NCBI GenBank assembly: GCA_019242435.1 | Contig: JAFAVN010000436.1 | Location: forward strand, 1 to 8,622 | Reading direction: 5' to 3' | DNA length: 8,622 nucleotides | From: Verrucomicrobiota bacterium | GTDB lineage: Bacteria > Verrucomicrobiota > Verrucomicrobiia > Chthoniobacterales > JAFAMB01 | In this document: one piece after another, positions 1 through 6,950 of the stretch | Numbering within the stretch: position 1 is the stretch's first letter | Layout: every line of letters begins with the position of its first letter | Position numbers and translations under genes: made by a program | The notes under the pieces: generated by a model | The model's database searches: none | Told to the model about the DNA's origin: nothing | The model's input: the letters and a program-made list of their open reading frames with translations, nothing else

Positions 1-43
1 CCGCAAAGCTGCCGAGCCATTCAGCCAGGGTAGATCCGATCAT
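1..43 (-). CDS. Possible 5' end of a minus-strand gene, cut by the window edge
   Basis: An ATG at 43-41 opens a frame that stays open to the left edge and would encode MIGSTLAEWLGSFA. A GAG triplet lies directly before the ATG, too close to be a good ribosome binding site, and a run of seven T (minus strand) lies about 10 nt further upstream. It has the same orientation as dapF, whose stop is 152 bp away. Fourteen codons are too few to recognise a family, and an open frame this short could arise by chance. I list it only as a possible partial gene. Confidence 0.22.
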   Translation of the reverse strand, partial: MIGSTLAEWLGSFA

Positions 44-195
44 CTCAATGCTTAAAAAAATCCGGTTTCCTTCGAGCGCCAGTCAAATCAGGCGGCTGCG
101 GCTCGGCGGGTTCCCGGTATCAGCATGCGAGGGATTCAGAACGTTTCCAGCCTTGAAGATAATCCGGGTCAGGCCGGAGGCTCGCCCTACCAGTT

Positions 196-1026
196 CTATC
201 CAAAAATCTCATCGTACACGGTCCCGTATCCGACCTTGGTAACAGGACCGGATAGCAAGATAGAAAAATCTTCGCCAATTTCGATTTGCAAGCTACCACC
301 GGGCATTTGCACCCGTACTTTCGACTCGCAAAGCCCAAGTCGGCAGGCAACGGCAGCCGCGGCCGAAGCACTGCTGCCGGAAGCTAACGTGTAACCGGCT
401 CCTCTCTCCCAGATCTCGACCCGTACACAAGTCGGGTCGATGACTTTCATGAATTGGACGTTGGTGCGATTCGGAAAGACCGGATAACGCTCGATCTTCG
501 GACCAAGACGCTGAGCCAAGACGGCGTCTACCTCATCACTCAGGATCACGCAATGCGGATTCCCTATAGTTGCAGCTGAAAATCGCAATTTTTCACCGTC
601 TAATTCAATCACCTCGTCGACTACCTCTCGCGGTCCTCCAGTGACCGGAATAATTTCACTGTGGAAACTAACTTTTCCCATCTCAACCTCGATTTCCTGG
701 CGAGGGTCGATTACTCGACAACGCACGATTCCGCCCGGTGTTTCCAGCAGAAATGGTTCACGCCCGACGGAACCTCGTTCCCAAAGGTGCCGGCAAAAAA
801 TTCGTATCCCGTTACCGCTTTTTTCTGCTTCCGATCCGTCCGGATTGAAAATCCGCAGGGCTGCTAATGCAGATTTCGAAGGCAAGGGACCAAACAGAAT
901 TCCGTCAGAGCCGATACCGAAATTTCGATTGCAAATAGCCCGAATCCGCTCGGGTAGTTCTGTTAATCTCATCTCGTCCATGACGAGATAGTCATTACCT
1001 AGACCGTGATATTTGCTAAACCGCAT
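196..1026 (-). CDS. dapF: Diaminopimelate epimerase homologue with both catalytic cysteines replaced by serine
   Basis: DapF interconverts LL- and meso-diaminopimelate in the cytoplasm, supplying lysine synthesis and peptidoglycan. Numbered from the ATG at 1026, the protein has 276 residues, the usual family size. It shows KYHGLGNDY near the N-terminus, the FNPDGSEAE ligand loop (60-68), IGNPHC (154-159), PNRTNVQF (185-192) and WERGAGYT (206-213). The two positions that carry the proton-transferring cysteines in the family are Ser70 (KSGNGIR, codon 817-819) and Ser216 (ASGSS, codon 379-381). An in-frame TTG at 1059 would add 11 residues, but it lies inside a repeat arm and the added residues are unlike DapF, so I prefer ATG 1026, where KYHGLGNDY is close to the start. 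I see no clear Shine-Dalgarno sequence. The gene lies 140 bp downstream of the permease gene. Family membership is secure; whether it is an active DAP epimerase is open. Confidence 0.93.
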   Translation of the reverse strand: MRFSKYHGLGNDYLVMDEMRLTELPERIRAICNRNFGIGSDGILFGPLPSKSALAALRIFNPDGSEAEKSGNGIRIFCRHLWERGSVGREPFLLETPGGIVRCRVIDPRQEIEVEMGKVSFHSEIIPVTGGPREVVDEVIELDGEKLRFSAATIGNPHCVILSDEVDAVLAQRLGPKIERYPVFPNRTNVQFMKVIDPTCVRVEIWERGAGYTLASGSSASAAAAVACRLGLCESKVRVQMPGGSLQIEIGEDFSILLSGPVTKVGYGTVYDEIFG

Positions 1027-1037
1027 AGATGGGACTT

Positions 1038-1155
1038 GTCTGAAGCTCGTCCATGACAAATGACAGATTAAGTGTCCAAACGCTCAGCGGGTTTTTTTGC
1101 TGGTTTTTGTCGTTTGTGACTTGTCATTTGTCATTTGTCATGCCGAGCTCCAGAC
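1038..1155. repeat. Composite inverted repeat between the permease gene and dapF
   Basis: The arms at 1038-1065 and 1129-1155 are near-perfect reverse complements. Each arm contains GTCTG, A or G, AGCTCG, a 1-2 nt difference, and CATGACAAATGAC. The inner part of each arm is the ACAAATG heptamer: two units at 1056-1069 and four facing units at 1111-1138. The loop of roughly 60 nt includes a run of seven T (plus strand) at 1092-1098. The right arm begins 12 nt past the permease stop codon and the left arm ends 11 nt before the dapF ATG, so the whole structure fills the gap. In the minus-strand transcript it could fold into a long hairpin upstream of dapF. Its function is unknown. Confidence 0.85.
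1111..1138. repeat. Heptanucleotide tandem array, four units of the ACAAATG type
   Basis: Read on the minus strand, four consecutive 7-nt units occur without a break in register. Two are exactly ACAAATG (1132-1138 and 1125-1131); the other two are the variants ACAAGTC (1118-1124) and ACAAACG (1111-1117). The array faces two further units on the other side of the gap at 1056-1069. The same unit recurs in the gcvP/gcvT gap more than 4 kb away. Confidence 0.85.
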
Positions 1156-1166
1156 GAGGGCGAGGG

Positions 1167-2276
1167 CTACCGCCTAACTAAGCGATAAAACAGCGTCCCG
1201 CCGAGGAGGAGGAAAATAACATTGGGAAGCCAAATTAAGATTTCAGGGTGAAGGCTTTGATTACCTTTCGCATTATCAGTTAGGACAATAAAGATAAAAT
1301 AAGTGAAGGCTACACAGATGCTGATTGCTATGCCGATGGAGGTCTCCCGCCTCTGAGCAGTGATACCTAGTGGGATTCCTATCAATACAAAGGTAATAAC
1401 GGCTACCGAATTCGAGAATCTCTTACTGAGTTCGGTGCGCAGAATTGTTTGTTGCTTACCTTTCTTTTGTTCGATGGCTTGCCGCAGATGGCTCAACGTA
1501 AGCTCATTTGGTCGCCGGTTACTATGCGCCTTATCAAACAGCTCCTGCAGCGAGATCGGCAATACTCCTTCCTGTGCACTGATCCCGTAATGCATTTTCC
1601 TTAAATCATTGACGTCATCGGAATCGCGGTCCTCGTACCGCGCGTCATAGATTTTGAGCAGGACGCGAGCATTCTTTTTGTCTACCTCAAAAACTCCTTT
1701 TCTGGCATAGACCACCCGGATCGGCACGTGCTGAGCATCCATTTCGTAAATGTGGAGATCCTCCAACGTAGAGCCATTCTTACGTCCGATGTAAATTTTC
1801 CGATTGGGAAACGAATCAATCACTTCGTCGGAACCGAACAAGGCCAGTGGATTAGATGATGCGAGATTGAAGAGCAGCTCTCTCGATCTCACTTCCGAAG
1901 CCGGCGCCAGATAAAGGTTAATCCAAAGACAAAGGGCAAGACATGCCAATGCGATAGCAAATACCGGTGCGCAGATGCGCATCATACCGATTCCGTTTGC
2001 TCTCAGGGCAACCAACTCATTGTCAGAAGATAGCTTTCCAAAAACGAGCAATACCGACAAAAGCACCCCCCATGGAATAGAATAAATCATGGAGAACGGC
2101 AGCAGATCCCAAATAAAATCGAGAATGTAAGTGATAGGGAGCTGATGGCTGATTAAAAGCGCCAGCAGTTCGCGCAAAGCATTCGCGACCACCAGCATCA
2201 AGCTGAGCATGAAGACGGTCCAGGCGAGCGTCACCAGGATCTGGCCGCTCAAATATCGATCGATGATCTTAACCAC
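1167..2276 (-). CDS. LptF/LptG (YjgP/YjgQ) family LPS export permease
   Basis: This is a transmembrane subunit of the LptBFG ABC transporter, which extracts lipopolysaccharide from the inner membrane and passes it to the Lpt bridge. The 369 residues show the family layout: three N-terminal membrane segments (about 12-34, 55-78, 102-124), a soluble periplasmic beta-rich region (about 130-270) and three C-terminal segments (about 288-306, 314-334, 345-364). The family motif ELVALRANGI (87-96), which couples to the ATPase, and KRFSNSVAVITFVLIGIPLG (285-304) are clear. The N-terminal DRYL followed by a TVFML segment looks somewhat more like LptG, but I cannot separate LptF from LptG, so no symbol is given. 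The start is GTG 2276, whose first 8 nt overlap the gcvP stop region, which implies translational coupling. A partner permease and LptB are not in the window. Confidence 0.92.
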   Translation of the reverse strand: MVKIIDRYLSGQILVTLAWTVFMLSLMLVVANALRELLALLISHQLPITYILDFIWDLLPFSMIYSIPWGVLLSVLLVFGKLSSDNELVALRANGIGMMRICAPVFAIALACLALCLWINLYLAPASEVRSRELLFNLASSNPLALFGSDEVIDSFPNRKIYIGRKNGSTLEDLHIYEMDAQHVPIRVVYARKGVFEVDKKNARVLLKIYDARYEDRDSDDVNDLRKMHYGISAQEGVLPISLQELFDKAHSNRRPNELTLSHLRQAIEQKKGKQQTILRTELSKRFSNSVAVITFVLIGIPLGITAQRRETSIGIAISICVAFTYFIFIVLTDNAKGNQSLHPEILIWLPNVIFLLLGGTLFYRLVRR

Positions 2277-5133
2277 ACGTACAGAACAGGTTGCGATCGC
2301 CGTACACGTTGTCTATTCGGCCAACTGGAGGCCAGTACTTATACTCTTTCGTCCAAGGCGCTGGAAATGCGGCTAACTCCCTTGAGTAACTTCGATCCCA
2401 AGGTTCGGCTGCTAACTCGTGGGCCGTGTGCGGCGCCCGTTTTAAAACATTGTCTTCCCGATCTGCTTCTCCGGTCTCAACCGCTCGGATTTCACCAAAG
2501 ATCGAAATCATCGCATCACAAAACCGGTCGAGCTCGGCCTTCGACTCACTCTCGGTGGGCTCGACCATGAGGGTACCGGGAACCGGCCATGACATGGTGG
2601 GCGCATGAAAGCCGTAGTCCATGAGACGCTTAGCAACATCTTCGACTTCGATCCCGGCAGTTCTTTTAAATTGGCGCAGATCGATGATGCATTCGTGGGC
2701 GACGTAGCCTGATTTTCCCTTGTACAACACGGGGTAATAGGCCTGTAAACGGGCCGCGATATAGTTGGCATTGGCAATCGCCGCCTTGGTCGCCTGCCGA
2801 AGGCCGGCCTCCCCCATCAGCGCGATGTATGCCCAGGAAATGCAGAGGATTCCGGCGCTTCCAAAGGGGGCGGCCGAGACCGGTCCGATTCCATCCGGGC
2901 GACCGAAATCAGCCAACGGATGCGTTGGCAGATAGGGAGCCAAATGTGCTTTCACACCGATCGGACCTACTCCCGGTCCACCGCCTCCGTGAGGAATACA
3001 AAAGGTTTTATGTAGATTAAGATGGCATACGTCAGCGCCGAGATCGGCCGGCCGGCAGAGGCCAACTTGCGCGTTCAGATTCGCTCCATCCAAGTACACC
3101 TGGCCGCCGTTGCGATGAACAATCTCGCATAGGTCGACGATACCTTCTTCAAATACCCCGTGAGTGGATGGATAGGTCACCATCACCGCTCCCAGCCGCG
3201 CCCGATGCTCACCCGCTTTTTTTTCCAGGTCGGCTAAATCGATATTTCCTTCAGAATCGCATACGACCGGGACCACCTGAAAACCCGCCATTGCCGCCGA
3301 GGCCGGATTTGTGCCGTGAGCTGACGTCGGGATCAAACAGACGTTGCGATCCTTCTGACCGCGGCTTTCGTGATAACGCCGGATCGCCAGAAGCCCAGCA
3401 AACTCGCCTTGCGAACCAGCGTTCGGCTGCACCGTAACCGCGGCGAATCCGGTAATCTTCGCGAGCCAATCTTCCAGCTCGCTGATCAACTGAATGTATC
3501 CCTTGGTTTGTTCCCGCGGCGCAAATGGATGGATCTGGCCGAACTCAGGCCAGGTAACCGGGAACATCTCCACGGCCGCGTTCAGCTTCATGGTGCAGGA
3601 CCCGAGCGGAATCATGGACGTGGTTAGTGACAAATCCCGATTTTCCAGCCGCTTCAGGTATCGCATCAGCTCAGTTTCAGTGTGAAATGAGTTAAAGACA
3701 GGCTGTTGTAAGAAAGCCGACTTTCTTTCCAAGGAACTCGGGATCGGTTCGATCTCGGCTTGACGGAAATCGTCCCAGGAAAGCCGGCGTTCGAAGTTAA
3801 ACAAACGGGTTAGGGTTTCCAAATCCTCCTCGGACACAGTCTCATCCAATGAGATTCCAAACCATCCGTCCGGATAGAGCCGGAAGTTTATTTTCGCCTC
3901 GGCCGCTTTTGCCAAGATCTTGTCGCGGTGAGCTCCCAAATCGACCTTTACGGTATCAAAGCGAATACCGTCTAATACTTCGAATTGAAGCGCTTTCAGC
4001 CAGGAAACCAGTCGCTCAGTTTTGCGTCGAACTTCCGATGCGATTTCCTTCAAACCGTCGGGTCCATGATAGACGGCGTAGTTAGCGGCGATCACCGCCA
4101 ATAAGACCTGAGCGGTGCAAATATTGCTGGTCGCTTTATCTCGACGGATATGCTGCTCGCGCGTTTGCAGGGCTAATCGATAAGCCGGGCGTCCGGCCGA
4201 GTCTTTGGATACACCGACCAACCGCCCGGGCATGTGCCTTTTGAATGAATCGCGCGTCGCAAAAAATGCGGCGTGCGGTCCACCGAATCCCAGAGGAACG
4301 CCAAATCGTTGAGAAGACCCGATACAAATATCCGCATCGAATTCGCCGGGAGGGATCAGCAGAGCTAAACTCAGTAAATCGGCTGCCACCACTACTAAGC
4401 TCTCGGCTGCATGGGCTGCTTCCACAAACAGGCGGTAATCTTCGACTTTGCCGTCAGTATCCGGGTACTGGATCAGACAACCACAAAAGTGTTGGCTCCA
4501 GTCGATACACTCGGGGGAGCCAACTACCAACTCGACTCCCAGCGCTTCAGCTCTCGTGCGTACCACGGCAATCGTCTGCGGATGGCAAGTGTTTGAGACG
4601 AAAAAGCGAGGATGATCCTTGGTTTTCGCCACCGCCAGACAGAGTGACATCGCTTCCGCGGCGGCGGTAGCTTCATCCAGCAGCGAAGCGTTGGCGATCT
4701 CCATTCCAGTGAGATCGACCACCAGCGTCTGAAAATTGAGTAAGGCCTCCAGGCGGCCTTGGGCAATCTCTGCCTGATACGGGGTGTAAGCTGTGTACCA
4801 TCCCGGGTTCTCTAGGATATTCCGCTGAATTACCGGAGGCGTAACGGTCGCATAATAGCCGAGACCAATGTAGGACTTAGCGACGACGTTCTGAGCGGCA
4901 ATCGATCGCAGATAACGCAGTGCGTCAGCTTCAGTTTTAGGCTCGGGTAGTTCCAGGGCTTGTTTCAGCCGGATTTTTTCGGGAACGACAGCATCGATTA
5001 GCGCGTCCAAGCTGTCCACTCCGACCGTCTCGCTGACGCTCTGTAGTTCAGCTTCAGTCAAGCCGATATGGCGTTGGCTGAAGGCGGGCAGATTGGTTAT
5101 GGGGACCTGGCGAAGGATTTCAGCGGTTGACAT
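2269..5133 (-). CDS. gcvP: Glycine dehydrogenase (decarboxylating), P protein of the glycine cleavage system
   Basis: GcvP is the cytoplasmic PLP enzyme that decarboxylates glycine and loads the aminomethyl group onto the lipoyl arm of GcvH. The predicted protein has 954 residues, matching the long single-chain form that fuses the two halves (GcvPA and GcvPB) found separately in some bacteria. Visible landmarks are FSQRHIG near the N-terminus, YTPYQAEIAQGRLEALLNFQ in the first half, and SAHGTNPASAAMAG and YLDGANLNAQVG in the second. The PLP-binding lysine is in NLHKTF (Lys709, codon 3007-3009), followed by a glycine-rich loop. The conserved C-terminal WDRSYSRE and DRNLFC are present. An in-frame TTG at 5148 would add five residues; the ATG at 5133 is more likely. 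The gene is divergent from gcvT-gcvH and overlaps the downstream permease gene by 8 nt. It appears intact. Confidence 0.98.
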   Translation of the reverse strand: MSTAEILRQVPITNLPAFSQRHIGLTEAELQSVSETVGVDSLDALIDAVVPEKIRLKQALELPEPKTEADALRYLRSIAAQNVVAKSYIGLGYYATVTPPVIQRNILENPGWYTAYTPYQAEIAQGRLEALLNFQTLVVDLTGMEIANASLLDEATAAAEAMSLCLAVAKTKDHPRFFVSNTCHPQTIAVVRTRAEALGVELVVGSPECIDWSQHFCGCLIQYPDTDGKVEDYRLFVEAAHAAESLVVVAADLLSLALLIPPGEFDADICIGSSQRFGVPLGFGGPHAAFFATRDSFKRHMPGRLVGVSKDSAGRPAYRLALQTREQHIRRDKATSNICTAQVLLAVIAANYAVYHGPDGLKEIASEVRRKTERLVSWLKALQFEVLDGIRFDTVKVDLGAHRDKILAKAAEAKINFRLYPDGWFGISLDETVSEEDLETLTRLFNFERRLSWDDFRQAEIEPIPSSLERKSAFLQQPVFNSFHTETELMRYLKRLENRDLSLTTSMIPLGSCTMKLNAAVEMFPVTWPEFGQIHPFAPREQTKGYIQLISELEDWLAKITGFAAVTVQPNAGSQGEFAGLLAIRRYHESRGQKDRNVCLIPTSAHGTNPASAAMAGFQVVPVVCDSEGNIDLADLEKKAGEHRARLGAVMVTYPSTHGVFEEGIVDLCEIVHRNGGQVYLDGANLNAQVGLCRPADLGADVCHLNLHKTFCIPHGGGGPGVGPIGVKAHLAPYLPTHPLADFGRPDGIGPVSAAPFGSAGILCISWAYIALMGEAGLRQATKAAIANANYIAARLQAYYPVLYKGKSGYVAHECIIDLRQFKRTAGIEVEDVAKRLMDYGFHAPTMSWPVPGTLMVEPTESESKAELDRFCDAMISIFGEIRAVETGEADREDNVLKRAPHTAHELAAEPWDRSYSRELAAFPAPWTKEYKYWPPVGRIDNVYGDRNLFCTCG

Positions 5134-5238
5134 TCCAATGAAACACAAACGATTTAAAGCTCTTCATCCTGCAGATTTTCCCGAAAAGCTCGGCGAAAAG
5201 CAGACTTTGCATTGACTTTGGGCGTTTCGCAAACCCTG

Positions 5239-5310
5239 CCTGAATCGCTTGCCAGTCCCGGCCCCTCACCCGCCTTGGCAGATGGGACCGGGATTGGCGA
5301 GCGATCCAGG
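5239..5310. repeat. Large imperfect hairpin in the gcvP/gcvT divergent gap
   Basis: Arms 5239-5265 and 5284-5310 pair over 27 positions with an 18-nt loop. I count 23 Watson-Crick pairs. The four exceptions are all transitions: as plus-strand RNA two are G-U wobbles and two are A-C mismatches, and the situation reverses for minus-strand RNA. There is no following T run, so it does not look like an intrinsic terminator. It sits three bases before the heptamer arrays. It resembles REP-type palindromic elements in form, but I cannot name a family. Confidence 0.8.
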
Positions 5311-5313
5311 ATC

Positions 5314-5341
5314 ACAAATGACAAATAACAGATGACAAATA
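5314..5341. repeat. Heptanucleotide array, four ACAAATG-type units (left partner)
   Basis: Four in-register heptamers read on the plus strand: ACAAATG once, ACAAATA twice and ACAGATG once. They face the array at 5376-5403. Pairing the two gives 22 of 28 matches across a 34-nt spacer. This is the same unit as in the permease/dapF gap. Confidence 0.88.
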
Positions 5342-5375
5342 GCCGATTTCTGCGGAAACCTCGAGGAAGACCCTG

Positions 5376-5403
5376 TATTTGTCATTTGTCACCTTTCATC
5401 TGT
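5376..5403. repeat. Heptanucleotide array, four ACAAATG-type units (right partner)
   Basis: Read on the minus strand, the four in-register units are ACAGATG, AAAGGTG, ACAAATG and ACAAATA. The array ends 11 nt before the gcvT start codon. On the plus strand it contains TTGTCA at 5379-5384 and 5386-5391, each one base from a sigma-70 type -35 hexamer. The array may therefore contribute to the gcvT promoter, but this is inference. Confidence 0.88.
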
Positions 5404-5414
5404 AGTTTTGATCT

Positions 5415-6512
5415 ATGGAGGCAACCTCATCCGACCTGCAACGTACGCCGCTTTACGCGGAGCACCTCAGTTTACGAGCCAAGATGATTGGGTTCAGCGG
5501 CTGGGAAATGCCGATTTATTACACAAGCATTGTGACTGAACATCGGGCCGTCCGAGAGCGCGCGGGCATCTTCGATATTTCCCATATGGGAGAGGTTGAG
5601 GTCTCAGGCCCTTCTGCTCAAGAGTGGCTGAACTCGATGCTGACAAACAACCTCGCTCGCCTCGAGATCGGTGAAGGACAATACACGCTCATGCTGAACG
5701 AACGAGGCGGGGTAATTGACGATCTGATTATCTACCGTCGATTCGAAGAGACCTATTTGCTGGTGATAAATGCAGCCAAGATCGCGGAGGACGTGGCCTG
5801 GCTGCAGGACCACTGCCCTGAAGGGATCACGGTCGCAGACCAGAGCCGGCTATTTGCTGCCGTGGCAGTCCAAGGACCGAAGGCCTCAGAGTTATTCAAG
5901 GCAATTGCGGAGCTCCCGCCGCGAAATCATATCGCCAAATTCACTATCGGCGGGGTTCCCAGCTTGGTGGCCCGAACCGGTTACACTGGGGAAGATGGCT
6001 TCGAATCTTTTTTTCCGGCGGAAACAGCAACAGCGGTCTGGTCCACTTTTTTAGAACTCGGTGAGTCATTCGGCTTATCACCTTGCGGCCTCGGCGCTCG
6101 CGACACTCTGAGGATGGAGGCTTGCTACCCGTTGAACGGCTCGGACCTAAATGCGCAAACAACGCCTTTAGAAGCAGGTCTCGCTGCTTTTGTTGATTTG
6201 AAGAAAACGGATTTTGTCGGGCGCGACGTGTTGGTACAGCAACAGGCTAACGGTCTGACCCGGCGGCTAGCGGCGCTTAAACTGGCTCCGAAATCGGCCC
6301 CGCCCCGAGCGCATTATCCGATTTACTTCGGAACGAAACAGGTAGGCGAACTCACCAGTGGAACCCAATCGCCAAGTTTGGGAACCGGGATTGGCCTCGG
6401 ATATGTGGAAATCGAGTTTTCTAAACCAGGCCAGGCTCTTACAGTCGATGTTCGCGGGCGCAAATTTCCCGCGACTGTCGAAAAAAAACCGCTATACAAG
6501 AGAGCATGCTAG
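5415..6512 (+). CDS. gcvT: Aminomethyltransferase, T protein of the glycine cleavage system
   Basis: GcvT transfers the aminomethyl carbon from lipoylated GcvH to tetrahydrofolate, releasing ammonia and giving 5,10-methylenetetrahydrofolate in the cytoplasm. The 365-residue length is normal. Landmarks are TPLYAEHL and GFSGWEMPIYY near the N-terminus, FDISHMGEVEV (53-63), the catalytic-aspartate region GGVIDDLIIY (98-107, Asp102/Asp103), ARTGYTGEDGFE (187-198) and GLGARDTLRMEA (225-236), followed by the C-terminal barrel. I see no Shine-Dalgarno sequence before the ATG at 5415. The sequence just upstream is T-rich and directly follows a heptamer array, so a leaderless or very short-leader transcript is possible. 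The stop codon overlaps the gcvH start, so T and H form one transcription unit. It appears intact. Confidence 0.97.
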   Translation: MEATSSDLQRTPLYAEHLSLRAKMIGFSGWEMPIYYTSIVTEHRAVRERAGIFDISHMGEVEVSGPSAQEWLNSMLTNNLARLEIGEGQYTLMLNERGGVIDDLIIYRRFEETYLLVINAAKIAEDVAWLQDHCPEGITVADQSRLFAAVAVQGPKASELFKAIAELPPRNHIAKFTIGGVPSLVARTGYTGEDGFESFFPAETATAVWSTFLELGESFGLSPCGLGARDTLRMEACYPLNGSDLNAQTTPLEAGLAAFVDLKKTDFVGRDVLVQQQANGLTRRLAALKLAPKSAPPRAHYPIYFGTKQVGELTSGTQSPSLGTGIGLGYVEIEFSKPGQALTVDVRGRKFPATVEKKPLYKRAC

Positions 6513-6892
6513 TTCCTGAGGATCTGAAGTATGCCGAGACGCACGAATGGCTACGCGTCGATACCGACAACGTTGGTACGGTCGGAATTACCGAACATGC
6601 GCAAGCGGAATTAACCGACATCGTCTATGTGGAATTGCCCCAGGTCGGCACTAAAGTCACCGCCAAACAGGCAACGGCGGTAGTCGAATCCGTCAAAGCA
6701 GCGAGCGATATTTATTCTCCGGTTTCCGGAGAGATCACGGAGGCGAATGCGGAACTCGAAAGTAACCCGGCGCTGGTCAATACCGAGCCTTACGGAAAGG
6801 GATGGCTTTTCAAGATCCGCCTGCAGGATAAGGGGGAGCTTTCAAATCTGAAAGACGCTGCGGCATACCGGGCGCAGATTGGTGACGAGTGA
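6506..6892 (+). CDS. gcvH: Glycine cleavage system H protein (lipoyl carrier)
   Basis: GcvH carries the aminomethyl intermediate on a lipoyl-lysine arm and shuttles it among the P, T and L proteins. The 128-residue product has the family length. The lipoylation motif ESVKAASDIYSP places the modified residue at Lys64, the standard position. LKYAETHEWLR, VGITEHAQAELTDIVYVELP and NTEPYGKGWLFKI also match the family. The start codon lies inside the last codons of gcvT (7-nt overlap), and AAGAGAG just upstream may act as a ribosome binding site. The last four residues before the stop, IGDE, are encoded within a GATTGGT-type heptamer array (from 6877), so the C-terminus seems to have been shaped by the repeat. 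Confidence 0.98.
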   Translation: MLVPEDLKYAETHEWLRVDTDNVGTVGITEHAQAELTDIVYVELPQVGTKVTAKQATAVVESVKAASDIYSPVSGEITEANAELESNPALVNTEPYGKGWLFKIRLQDKGELSNLKDAAAYRAQIGDE

Positions 6893-6911
6893 TTGGTGAT
6901 TGGTAGGTTGG
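6877..6911. repeat. Heptanucleotide array of the GATTGGT type spanning the gcvH stop codon
   Basis: Five in-register 7-nt units: GATTGGT at 6877-6883, 6891-6897 and 6898-6904, with the variant GACGAGT at 6884-6890 and a decayed unit, AGGTTGG, at 6905-6911. The gcvH stop codon (6890-6892) falls at a unit boundary. A single inverted partner, ACCAAT, at 6913-6918 can pair with ATTGGT at 6899-6904 to form a 6-bp stem with an 8-nt loop. There is no T run, so it is not a typical intrinsic terminator. Confidence 0.78.
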
Positions 6912-6950
6912 CACCAATGGGCGTGTGGGGGAGCGTCTGGATGAGAGTGG

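Noticed and set aside
91..190. GC-rich stretch after dapF with GGCTCGG and GGCTCGCCC motifs, possibly a split intergenic repeat
   Set aside because: It reminds me of common verrucomicrobial intergenic repeats, but the only pairing I can show is short (CGGG/CCCG at 107-116 and CCGG pairs near 165-178), so I do not call an element or terminator.
1027..1059. Longer dapF start at TTG 1059
   Set aside because: The extra 11 residues are unlike DapF and would be encoded by a repeat arm. ATG 1026 gives the normal family N-terminus.
1084..1098. Intrinsic terminator: CGCT-C-AGCG followed by seven T on the plus strand
   Set aside because: The stem would have only four pairs with a one-base loop, and no plus-strand gene ends here. 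The T run is simply part of the loop of the larger inverted repeat.
1111..1138. CRISPR array
   Set aside because: The repeats are 7 nt with no spacers between units, and no cas genes are present. The same holds for the other heptamer arrays.
4245..4670. A 141-codon open frame on the plus strand inside gcvP
   Set aside because: It lies opposite a clearly conserved, intact gcvP coding region, has no recognisable family features, and is best explained as an antisense shadow.
5134..5148. Longer gcvP start at TTG 5148
   Set aside because: It adds only five residues from a rare start codon with no ribosome binding site. ATG 5133 gives the usual length.
5182..5201. Two direct CGAAAAGC copies 12 nt apart upstream of gcvP
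   Set aside because: They are short and could be chance. No known operator is recognised and no clear promoter lies nearby.
5212..5240. Plus-strand promoter with TTGACT at 5212-5217
   Set aside because: No -10-like hexamer occurs 16-18 nt downstream, where the sequence is GC-rich and enters a hairpin arm.
5134..5414. Glycine riboswitch upstream of gcvT or gcvP
   Set aside because: Glycine cleavage genes often carry one, but neither strand of this gap shows the conserved aptamer core segments or a tandem aptamer layout. The structure present is explained by two repeat hairpins.
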